This document shows positions 15,401-45,674 of a stretch of DNA of 64,000 nt, one piece after another. Position 1 is the first letter of the stretch; the number at the start of each line of letters is the position of its first letter. The stretch is taken from positions 11,292,609-11,356,608 of the forward strand of contig NC_051126.1 in the NCBI RefSeq assembly GCF_014839805.1, written 5' to 3'. The DNA is from Manduca sexta (lineage: Eukaryota; Arthropoda; Insecta; Lepidoptera; Sphingidae). The notes under the pieces are model-generated. The model worked only from the letters and a program-made list of their open reading frames with translations, did no database searches and was not told the DNA's origin. Made by a program: the position numbers and the translations under genes.

Positions 15401-17432
15401 ACACTTATAATATTTTCTTTAATAGTGGGAAAAATAAAGAGGTCTATGTTACACTGATGTGGATTTTTTTCGCAATTTTCTAGTTCACTATTAAATGAGG
15501 TCGTAATTATGGTAGCGCAAACTCCTCACTTAATCCTACCTATCACTGTATTCTAATTACAAGCAATGTATGGAACTTTAACAATGGGTCATCATATCAA
15601 GATGTTACCCTTTGTAGTATCCAGCGATGACTATAATTTCTATTGTTTATTTGTATGAACTATTGAGTGGTGCAGAAAACAGACAAGATAGTGCCACCAC
15701 ACCGGAAAGACATATGAGGTACCAATGTACAGTAAAATATGAATAGTACTTCAAGCTTAGTACAATAATATTAGTCATTATCATTCATCAAGAATGTGTA
15801 GTGATTAATTAATTATTGTGTATGCCAACAACTTCTTTAATCATTGTATTTAGTCTCAACATAACTGATAACAGATCAAAGTACAAAAAATGTAATCAAG
15901 TACAAATTAATCAATTATTACTTCTACCTTTTTAGTTGTAAAAAAAAATTATATAAATATTTTTAGAGATAATAAATTGGGTTTTAAAGTTTGTAAGTTT
16001 ATTTGAATGTACTTCATAACAATTAATTACACAGAGTAATAATATACTTGAATTATATCTCACAATCAAATTATTTATTATTATTCAAGCATAAAATTGA
16101 GTAAATATAATTATGTGAAATGTAAACTCACCTGATTATCAGTATCGCCTACACTCTGCCGATCAATATCCTTAACTGCTGAATTTTCTTCTGAATCTGA
16201 TATTGAATTCTCTCTCGGCACTGACTTGTCCTTTGTTTCTAATATAAAATTAATATTATTAATAATAACTACCTGTAGTAACTTTACATTTATTATTTTA
16301 GATTTATTTATAACTTTCATTATATTTACATTAAAGTTTATTGTTTGCAAACATACCTTCGACCGAACGAGTCTTCATATCTTCAACTGCTTGAGCAATT
16401 TTGAATTTGAAATCATGGAATATCTTCCATGTTTCATTGCTGCCTTCCTTTACTTCTTGTGCTACATCTGAAGTACTCTTCTTGCTTAAGCGGTTCAAGT
16501 AATCCTTCATGGGGGATGATGAAACCTCTTTCGGAACAGGGGTTTTACTCTCCTCAGGTTTAGCATCTGGCGGTTTTACCTCATCAAGTTTTTCAATTGG
16601 TTTCTCTGTTCTCATGGATTTGAAATACTTGTCTATAATGGAGGAGGTCTTCTCTCCTCGTTTAGGACTTGCATTCTCGCTCTGTGACGGTGCAGGCTCA
16701 GCCTGTGGCGTCGGAGGGTCATCCTCGCATACATGGTACAGTTCCTCTAATTCTTCATTGTTGGCATTATATCTGAAGGATAAGGATGTGTTTGGGGATT
16801 TCCCTGGAACAAATTATTGTGACAGTTATTTCTTTTTTCATATTTTTTTTATCAACATGACTTTGTTAACTTAATGTATTATGGTGAAATGTGGGTGTGT
16901 TAAACCTCAGTCTACCCCTGAAAAGTTAAAAAGGTGTGATGCTATTTATGTATCTTGTTAATTATTGATGAAAAATATTACACAGTGCATCTAATGACCC
17001 TAAAAAAATAAATTTGCACAACATAAAAGTAGAAGATATACACTATGACTAAACAATTTATCTGCTATTGTTTTGATGTTAGTAACAGTATACTGTTGTG
17101 AATAATAAACGTTATTAAACGATATTAGAAAATCATGATGAAATAACTTACTCATATCATAAACACAACACAATAGCAATAACAAAACTAAACAGTGGCA
17201 GCGAAACGAACTCCAGCGATCCACTGTTTGTTATCGTCTTTGTTGTCAAAGAAACAATGTACGAACTCAAAATTAAATCCACTGATAAAATACTTGTTTC
17301 ACATAAATAATATTGTCTTACGCCTTAACGCCAGGGAATACCCGAACAACAGAGCCATATGGACACATTCCATTTAAATTTAATTCCTAAATTTATCAAA
17401 TACACACCTGATACCTCCATTGCGTCCGACAT
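405..17432 (-). CDS. Tex2: TEX2-like ER membrane protein with PH-like and SMP lipid-transfer domains (20 exons)
   Basis: Exons on the minus strand: 17432-17408, 16803-16357, 16238-16132, 12195-12057, 11810-11293, 11213-11126, 10125-9969, 8266-8057, 7865-7795, 7447-7218, 6599-6478, 5967-5799, 5018-4899, 3836-3678, 3324-3135, 2704-2601, 2234-2113, 1621-1537, 1284-1145, 594-405. All have AG/GT borders and phases agree throughout, giving 3393 nt or 1130 aa, close to the roughly 1130 aa of vertebrate TEX2. Seen: an acidic, Ser/Pro-rich N-terminus; two hydrophobic segments near residues 324-343 and 349-365; a PH-like region about 413-715 with a charged insert, closing with DKHEWYRRI; and an SMP domain about 780-1125 interrupted by an acidic linker (about 920-992). 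Signatures include YNLTGARVILLPKGLVR and LPNMEDI. In this family the SMP domain carries lipids at ER contact sites (yeast relative Nvj2). Exon 9 (71 nt) is the least certain; its phase fits only the reading used here. Confidence 0.94.
751..975 (+). repeat. Relic of the 'cgagcttttgctcgcggc' interspersed family
   Basis: The start 'agcttttgctcgcggcttcg' followed by 'gttttccgggataaaagtcc' matches other copies in this window (22765-23020 inverted, 60628-60815 inverted, 57200-57430). Copies are degraded and non-coding. I recognise the signature as very common in lepidopteran genomes; it probably derives from a non-LTR retrotransposon 3' end, but I cannot assign the class with certainty. This copy lies in the last intron of the TEX2-like gene. 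Confidence 0.6.
5415..5775 (-). mobile_element. tRNA-derived SINE (family 1) with 14-bp target duplication
   Basis: The element body (about 5429-5761) reads on the minus strand. It begins with a tRNA-like head (GCGATAGCCTAGTTGGG as A-box region, GGTTCAAATCC as B box) and ends in 'cagggctgatatta' plus a TAA-type tail. The 14-base direct repeat 'aaagcgattatata' occurs at 5415-5428 and 5762-5775, showing a clean insertion into the intron of the TEX2-like gene. Other copies: 31281-31590 (-), 36624-36937 (+), 53739-54056 (-). It resembles HaSE-type lepidopteran SINEs; that family name is from memory. Confidence 0.85.
6289..6420 (+). repeat. Degenerate copy of the 'agctttTgcTcgcgg' relic family
   Basis: The string 'actagcatttgcccgacgct' followed by 'ttgttccgggataaatattttc' resembles the better-preserved copies at 751-975 and 38173-38676. 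It is short, non-coding and lies in an intron of the TEX2-like gene just downstream of the exon ending at 6478. Confidence 0.5.
8991..9383. mobile_element. Non-autonomous DNA transposon (MITE) with 40-bp terminal inverted repeats
   Basis: The first 40 bases (8991-9030, starting CAGGGCCATTTTGACATTGC) and the reverse complement of the last 40 (9344-9383) agree at about 36 positions. The ends are flanked by TA on both sides (…ctaata | … | tataagc), which would fit a Tc1/mariner-type TA target. The 393-bp interior is AT-rich and non-coding. It lies in an intron of the TEX2-like gene. Confidence 0.75.
9624..9710. mobile_element. Short palindromic MITE remnant
   Basis: The left arm (9624-9650, ending 'catagatgttatttatct') and right arm (9684-9710, starting 'agataaataacgtctatg') are inverted copies. 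The same terminal sequence ('ccttattcatagacg', 'gaataaggggg') bounds the 271-bp element at 43392-43662, so this is probably an internally deleted member of that family. Confidence 0.65.
9736..9951 (+). pseudogene. 5'-truncated non-LTR retrotransposon 3' end (reverse transcriptase tail)
   Basis: An open stretch reads L-R-K-K-S-W-L-R-N-I-R-E-W-T-G-I followed by about 30 residues and a stop at TGA near 9883. This 'KSWLRNIREWTGI' type of C-terminus is familiar from insect LINE reverse transcriptase proteins. A short 3' UTR with 'gtcggcattctacctagacc' and an A-rich tail ('caataaaaaaaaaaac') follows. Only the 3' tip is present, so it is dead. It lies in an intron of the TEX2-like gene beside exon 9969-10125. 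Confidence 0.65.
12311..12469. mobile_element. MITE with about 37-bp inverted termini
   Basis: The left end 'tatatcgacgggtgaaaagc' and the inverted right end (…'ctttcaaccgttgatata') pair over about 37 bases with a few mismatches. The interior is AT-rich. A 5' piece of the same element ('tatatcgacggttgaaaagc') occurs at 1090-1130. It lies in the 3.9-kb intron of the TEX2-like gene. Confidence 0.7.
12665..12760 (+). repeat. Partial copy of the 'gccattttcaataa…cccaatcg' MITE family
   Basis: Shares 'gccattttcaataa', 'cccaatcg', 'accaatcagaacaaag' and 'aacatgcttaca' with copies at 13773-13853 and, more completely, 34029-34188. A further inverted copy is at about 5095-5235. The most complete copy has inverted ends, so I treat the family as a MITE. 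Confidence 0.55.
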
Positions 17433-18904
17433 TCGGAACAAATGTTATACGAACTGCTAATATCAACACATGATTTTATTTAAACTACGCACTTTTTCAC
17501 GAATAAATTAGTGGAGTTCAAGCTAAATTCGACGCCAATTTTATAAAACTAGTTTCGCTGGAACCCAATTAAAAAAATCTGTCATAGAAGCTGTCAAAGC
17601 ACAAATTAACTATGACAAATGACAATATATTTTGACATTTGACATCCAGCGTCCAGGACTGCCAGTAAATATTTTGTAATTCGTATTAAGTATTTATAAT
17701 ATATCTAATACGAAAATGTAAATAAACTATTACATTATAAAATGCATAGCCATACTACGTATGTCCATTAATTAGGTTGGATCCGCTGGGATACTCTGGT
17801 TTGGCCGTTGCGTCGCAACGTTTAAATTGAAGTTCAAGGACTGACTTTACCTGGATACCCGGCTGCGTATGAGGCAAAATTTATTTGAAGGCACTTTTCA
17901 TCATATATTTTAAACATAATTTGATTATTTTTGCGATTTTTCCGAGTTGAACACTGGCAGATAATAGTGACAAATATGCACGCTTATATTTTTTAGAATT
18001 TTAGTTGACGAGAGTCCGGATTCGGAATAAAAATAATGCCTCAAATTTTATAGTTATTGTATTTTGTTCCACAATATGGTATCCCTGATGACAATCCCAT
18101 TTCTATAATGATTAGGGATGCAAGTATTTTATTTATAAAATAGTTATAGATATTTATAAAATTCGTATCGATAAATGTATTCTTGACTTCAGCCAATGAT
18201 TTATCATATTATGATAAAGAGATAGATATGATGAGATTATTACTACAGCTACACATTGTGTATGAAAACTTGGGACAATTGTGCGATTTCAGATTGTGGG
18301 TGTTCATAGCAAATTTATACTTTTTGATTATAATCATTGACATAGGTTTCATAAATTAAAATAGGTTTATATGACCTTATCGATTATATAATATCTGCGA
18401 GACGATTATCGATATTTTTTACCGCGTCATGATTATATCACATTTCTATAAAGTTGTGGAAGTACTAAAATGTATTGACACATCATAACAAACGTCGATA
18501 ATGCGACGATCTGTATATCTTCTGTCAAAGGATTTGACAGAAGATATGCAGATCGTCGCACTCGATTGCAATAAAAAAGCTAAATTACGACATACGAGAC
18601 AACATATTAACTTGCTTTAGTCCCACACTGAACCAAATTAATGGCAAGATGTCTTTAATATATTATTAATTGTTATAATTATTTAAGCAATATAATATTT
18701 ATAAAAAAAATCTTATGAAAATAACGATTTCGATAAAACATACATATTTTTCCATCACTACGGAACAGTTGTCGCTGTCGGTGTAATGTCAAATGTAACA
18801 TTCGCGAGTATTCTTTGTAGTGTTTTGATTTTTAATTGCGTTTATTTTTGTGATAATAATGAAATGGTGTTGTTGTCTAAGTGTGGACTAGTTACGAATG
18901 GAAA
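17433..18904. promoter_or_regulatory. Divergent TEX2/IRE1 intergenic region
   Basis: The two start codons are 1472 bp apart on opposite strands, so both promoters must lie here unless far upstream exons exist. Seen: six TGTCA/TGACA pentamers in 65 bp (17580-17644), a 59-bp near-perfect hairpin (18502-18560), several ATCGAT motifs (18160-18420), and short upstream ORFs before the IRE1 start. No TATA box or unfolded-protein-response element could be picked out by eye. Confidence 0.55.
18502..18560. repeat. Near-perfect 28-bp inverted repeat (hairpin)
   Basis: The left arm 18502-18529 and right arm 18533-18560 are reverse complements at 27 of 28 positions, separated by only three bases (gga). 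The inner part reads TGTCAAA…TTTGACA. It lies about 345 bp upstream of the IRE1 start. The loop is too short for a usual microRNA precursor. It could be a transposon scar or a palindromic protein site. Confidence 0.85.
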
Positions 18905-39749
<20,845 letters not shown>

Positions 39750-42700
39750 ATAGTGTGCCAAGGTACTGAAAATAGAGTGGATGTTCTTTATTTGCGCTAT
39801 CGGCAGGATAGGCGGGAATTGAGATTATGAGGGAATTTTAGAGAGGTTGAGGTAAAAATTTTCAATTGCCTCGGACCATTGGTAGGTCATTATCGATTAT
39901 GAATGATCTTGTAAAGTGGGTAAGTGTAATATTGATGTAAATAATACCATTCTGGGTGGTTTTTGATGTTTTTATCAAGCCATGGATATATACAAGGAAA
40001 GAAAAGTATATGGATGTATATATTTAGCACAAATTATAAAAATACAAAGTATTTTTAATAGGATTTTTGTGACTTCATCAATTATAATGTGTTTATTCCA
40101 AACATATTTTCCTTTATTATGCTTGTGTTAGGTTTGCTGTCTTGTCCGTCCATGTTTATTTATATTTCAAACTACATGACCAGTGATGATATCTTCGATA
40201 CTCAAGTAAACATATAGTCGATAAAATTATTAATTATCGATACTTTTAGAAAAAAATGATTTAATGAAGTTCATTTCCATTTCTTTGGTTATACTTGTAG
40301 CTGGTTATCGCCCGTCGATTATTTTATTCATGCTTCAATGAGCGGCATATTAAATTTTAAGAATCCGAATTATGTTCGACGTGGAACTGATAATGTACAT
40401 AGTACAGTCGGCAAGAAAAATAGATGAACAAATTAAATTTTTTAAATCGTTTTAAATTTTTTTTCTTCATATCTACAGTAAATTTTTCTTCAATAAAATA
40501 ATCTTAAAAGAGTTAACTTTATTTTATAATAAAAAAGAAAATATCGATTGAAATTAACGTGTAAAAGTCTTTTGAAGTTTTGAAGTCGGTCAGCTGTTTT
40601 TGTGGCGTACTGTATGCTCGATTTTATTAAGCTCTTTGTTTTGCTAATCAACAAAAATATAGAAATATAATTATAGAGTAAATATACGTAGAGATTAATT
40701 AGTATGAGGCTGTGGTTTTATACAGAATAAAGTCGATAGAAAACTTTACAAAAAGTAGTGTAATCACTACCATTGCCTTTAAAGTCAGTAAAAATGTTAA
40801 AGGGAAGATATAAATCGACACTATGGTCGTATCGTAATAATCATAATAAATATAGGATGTAAATAATATAGTAATGAAGAGGAAAAACTGGCAGAAATTT
40901 AAAAAATACCAAAAAATCTATTTTATCGATAAAAAAAAATTTAAATACACATTTTATTGATGTGTTAGATAATGAGAAAATGTGTCAGATTCATAGGGGC
41001 ATGTATTTGTTTACTTTTTTTTTACTCTTGCTTAAGGATTTGTTATTAAGAATTTTATTATTTATTTATGGAGATTATAACATGAAAGAAGAATTGCTTA
41101 TTAAAGATTTTATTAAAAACTATTCGAGTTTAGGAATACAAGTTTTGAGTGGACAATTAAAAAAAAAATGCATTTATTTATAAAAAAATATATTTAAAAC
41201 ACCCTATCTATTTTTAGTCCCTCTGGTCTCTGAATATGAGTGTAGCACAAATTGTTGAAATAATGTTACAAGTATATTTAAGTTAAATGTAAGTAAAATA
41301 CTAAAAAAATACATTTTGTTAACACAGTTAAGTTTGGGACCAATTTCAAAATTGTTTGATTAAAATATTGTAGAAAAAAATAGCCATATTTTTATTACTT
41401 GTATTAATGGCCACAGACAAATGTAATGTTATTTTTTCCGCAGGAATTCATGTTTTATAATTTTTACTTTATTGTTATAAAAGCTTTTTAATGACTGTCA
41501 AGAAAAAAAAATAACAAGAAATGTGTGGGTTATAATTGTGGAATTATTACGTAATATTTTAATATTGAAAATTGGAGAAATTGAACGAGATTTAAAATTT
41601 TACGACGTATTATTATGTTAGAAAATGGTTTCGTTTAGTTCTCAGCAATATTTGATTTGCATAAGAAATTGAAATATTAAATACTAGATGATATTAAATT
41701 TATAAATAATGTAATATCAATAGGCATTTCATAACAGTTTCACTAATGGATTTTTCATGTCTATATCAATTAATGAATAAAAAATCGCCTGTATTTACGT
41801 ATACTATTTACAGGTGAGGTAGAATGTTGAAATAGGTATGAAATTTTACAATTTGCAAAAAATATGGATGAAAATACAAAAGTTGTCTAACTGTGCCTTC
41901 ACTGAATACTCTAGGCCTCATGTTTTATAAATATTCATTATAATTTAGAAGATCCAAACCCTTTACCCTAGCGCCCAATTTTAAAACATTTTTTCAAATG
42001 CAAGTTGGTCAACAGATTCAATGCTCAGAATGTCAGTACTTTGGCCTATCGCAAATCCTGTATCACATAGTTAAGTTAATGAATTTTGCAATATTACTTT
42101 TTTAATAATTTTATTTGACTATTTTATGAAAAAAAAAATCCATATTTTTTTAAACTATAATCTTATGTGACTTTTAGTTTATTACAACGTCTGTATAAAA
42201 ATTTATGTTCATAAAGTTACTAAATAAATAAGATGAACACAGGTCAAAATTGGGCTTACTTTTGTATTTTCACCCATATAAGTGTAGATTGAGTCACTAA
42301 CACGAGAGTCTACGCGGAAGTTCGTCTCATGCAAATCATATGAAAATTGTCGCATATAAAATGAACGACAATTTTACACATCATTCTTGCCTTAAAGTGT
42401 ATAAGCCATAAAGATTTCTTGTTCGATAAAGATTAGCTATAAATACAATACACCCTCACATAAACTCGATAAACAAGTTACTAATATGCGGTCTAATATG
42501 TAAGTAGTAGGTATCTATATAGTTATCTATGTATATAATCGCATTAAATTGTTGCATACAACCCTATTCGTCGATAACAAATGTCACTCACACGTTATCG
42601 TACAAAATGAAGATTACTCATTGGTGATTAAAACACACTGCGCAATGTAGCCAATAATTTCATATATGTTTAAATAAATTTTATTTAAATAATTTCCCAA

Positions 42701-43391
42701 CAAAAGTGCAAAAAGACATGGTCAGACTTTGTCGTGTTTATATTTTTTAAAAATTATTTTGTACTTTTAAATTAATGCATCAAACCGGTTGGGTGACGGT
42801 TGTATATATCTAGAACTGCGATGCCCCAACATTAAGTAGCTTGATCTTGAGCCAATATTTATTGCAGATATCAACATACCGGGCAAGTTAAATTGCCACT
42901 TCATTTCGTAGAAAAGTAGCAGAACCATTTTTGTATGAGTACCTTTTAAATTTCCGTAGTCGAAGCGGATACTTATTGGCGAGATGTCGGATGTTCAGTA
43001 CCATATATCTACTTAATAATATGATACTGATCGCAAGTCAGTACTATTATTTATTTCAATGTATAGCAAACGCTAATAAGCGAAGTTAATATTAAGCAAA
43101 ACGAACTTGTGACTTTATTCGTATTACATTTGAGTCTAGAAATTTATTATTATTTCTGAAATTCAATATTTTTATTCGAACTCTTTGCTGTAAATAATAG
43201 ACACAAGAGACACCGTATAACAATAATATGTAAGGTGTATCGTTCCTGTTGTGTAAATATTTTATTTATGTATAAGAGATATTTGGGAATTTTAGTATGA
43301 GATTTTAGTTCAAGAGCCGTATCTAAGACGCTTTTCTACAATCGTTTATGCTACAATAAAATAAAAATATGTATGCGAATGTCGTATTCTA

Positions 43392-43662
43392 TCTCCCTTA
43401 TTCATAGACGTTTTTTCTATGGACAAAGCATTGCTGTGATAACAAGTCTGTTTCTCAGTGCTGACGGCATGGCAGCCTTCGTAGTGCGTAGACATAGGGC
43501 CGTTGTGGTTGGCTAATATTGAGATACAACTTAAATCTAGTTGGCTGTCAGATAAACAAAGCTGAACAAACAGCAAGCTGTCAGATAAATAAAGCTGAGA
43601 AACAGACTTGTTATCAAAGCAATGCTCTGTTCTTAGATAAATTATGTCTTTGAATAAGGGGG
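43392..43662. mobile_element. 271-bp MITE with about 65-bp inverted termini
   Basis: The left end (43392-43457: 'tcccttattcatagacg', 'caaagcattgctgtgataac', 'aagtctgtttctcag') is inverted at the right end (43596-43662: 'ctgagaaacagacttg', 'ttatcaaagcaatgct', 'gaataaggggg'). The interior carries a short direct duplication around 'agctgtcagataaa'. A palindromic relative is at 9624-9710. Confidence 0.8.
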
Positions 43663-44647
43663 TTTATATAAAGTACTTAAAAACAATATAACAACGTTAC
43701 ATACATGGCCAGGTAAGAATCATATACGGACCTAAGTAGGTAATCAGATAAAATTTTATATGAGTTAATAAAGCTCGATTTATAGTATCATTCAAATGAA
43801 GTAAGAATAACTTATTTTATACATGATAATTTATTATAATTTAATACATGTATGTAGTTATCATTTTTATCTTATTTGACATTGTGTAATATCAATTTGC
43901 AATTTCGTTATACATTATTACTTTTATGCATTTGAACTTAAAGAAAGTATTGTTATTTCAAATGTCTTTTTATAGCAAAATTTTCTTACTACAATTCTCA
44001 GACTACTAAACATAGTTAATTGTTATAGTTTTACTTAATGAAGTAAATTAGACTAACGATTATGAATTATTAGAAATGTTAATCGATTTGACAAGGTGAT
44101 ACCTACGAGAATTCGAATTAAGTATTTTACATTTTAATGTTCACCATATTGGTACACTTAGCTCAAAAGTTTGTACATTTTTATCATAAATATCAAATTA
44201 AATGGTACTAAAACACTAAACATTCGTTTTAATGGACCCTGCTTTGCTTTAGCCGCTTAAAATTCCTACATCTACATCATGGGTCTATAATTTTTGCCCT
44301 AGATAGATTGCTTCGCCTGAGGTGACCAGAAGCACTAGAAGTGTTTGAATAATTAATTAATTCCTTATATGAGCATTGAACTTCATAATGGTTAAAATTT
44401 TAAACCATGACATTATAAATAAAGTACAAAACGATGTCTGAATATTATTTTGAGTTTGTATGATTACACTGCAGTGTTTGTCGAATATTGACATCGAAGA
44501 GGTCGTGGCTTCGATTCCTGCCTCGATAAATGTATTTTAACGATCCGCAAATATTTGTTTCGTATTTGGGAATTGGAAGTGTACGCACCTCGTAACTTGT
44601 ATCCGCGCTATATTTTTTACCTCTCCGGGCTCTGAGCTATTCAGTTT

Positions 44648-44812
44648 TACTTATAAACTTGTTTTAGGGTTAAGTATTACTTAAATAGCTGTCAAAAACA
44701 TCACTGGTTTCTTAGTTTAAACCTTATTCAGAGGCAAGATGGCGGGTTTTGAGTTACAGCTAATCGAGTAAATTTGTGTTTTAACTTTGCATAGCTTTGC
44801 ATTTTTATAAGT
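44648..44812 (+). repeat. 165-bp interspersed element with 'acttataaa' ends
   Basis: Ends read 'acttataaacttg' and 'tttttataagt'. An inverted copy lies at 57823-57999, sharing 'atagctgtcaaaaa', 'ggcaagatggcgggttttga', 'cagctaatcgagta' and 'agctttgc'. Probably a MITE. Confidence 0.6.
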
Positions 44813-45674
44813 CTGAGTTGGTAAGGTTTCTGTCGAGTATTTTTATTAATGAAACGTAGTTACTAATAAAAATATTTAATGAATATCAAAACATAAAGGT
44901 CAGTTGATTCGAGTGATACAAGACAGTAACAAAAATATAGAAGTAATCAGTCTTATGTATTATGCATAACGTATTTTGTATGGCACGACAGATGAGTACA
45001 ATGTAAACAAGAAAAGTATGGCAACAGGAAATAAACAATAATTTACGAGTACATACAATGTTTTAAAAACACTAAAACAATGGAATGTGCAATTACTGGC
45101 AGTGAACAAAAAATAAACCCTGTAACATAATTAAGTCTTACGAACTAAGTTGGTTGGTTAAAGCTATTAAATACTAATGGCGTCTACTTACTAATGATAT
45201 TGTTAATAAAGTGTTGCATTCTCTTAGGATAATGAATCACAGTTAATGATTTTTGTCAATCAGATGCCATTTAATTATTGAATTGTATTCAGATTGGTTT
45301 TTACCTTATTACAATTTATGTTACTTTCTAATTCAATTTAGGCTAAATTGACTATTCTAAAGCTAAGTAAAAAAATATTTATGATGTGTTCCCAGTGATG
45401 ATTAAATAAAACACGCCTTAATAACAAAAACAATATTGAACTATTTTTATGTTAATTTGACTTGGACTACATCGAAGTTATCTGTAGATTTTGCTCTTAG
45501 AACTGCGGTTTGATATACAAACATATATTCTACACAAACGCCGAGTGCCAGTAACCGACATAAAGGGAACACTGCGGCCGCTAAAAATAGCTCCAACTTT
45601 GTGTATCAATTCAGATTGATTCTAAAACGTAATTTAATATCGCGACTACAACAGCTACATTATAAAAAAGTAGT

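Larger units (their letters stand above)
12196..16131. other. Large intron of the TEX2-like gene
   Basis: A 3.9-kb AT-rich stretch between exons 3 and 4 of the minus-strand gene. It holds the MITEs at 12311-12469, 12665-12760 and 13773-13853. At 13858-13900 a 'cactgtagactcgattatcc' motif resembles the ends of pogo/Tigger-like transposons, with a related 'gattatccgaatgcc' near 14060. I see no further exon or RNA gene. Confidence 0.6.
39750..45674. other. Gene-free stretch between the convergent IRE1 and VARP genes
   Basis: AT-rich. It must hold the 3' UTRs of IRE1 (plus) and VARP (minus); candidate AATAAA hexamers on the plus strand lie at about 40493 and 40736, but none is compelling. It also holds MITEs at 43392-43662 and 44648-44812, and a tRNA-like scrap ('ggcttcgattcctgcctcg') near 44508. 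Frames here are short and low-complexity. Confidence 0.6.

Noticed and set aside
18502..18560. MicroRNA precursor interpretation of the hairpin
   Set aside because: A three-base loop with 28-base arms is too tight for a usual Dicer precursor, so I kept it only as an inverted repeat.
40962..41183. Plus-strand 73-codon frame downstream of IRE1
   Set aside because: Leu/Ile/Lys-rich translation of very AT-rich sequence, typical of chance frames here.
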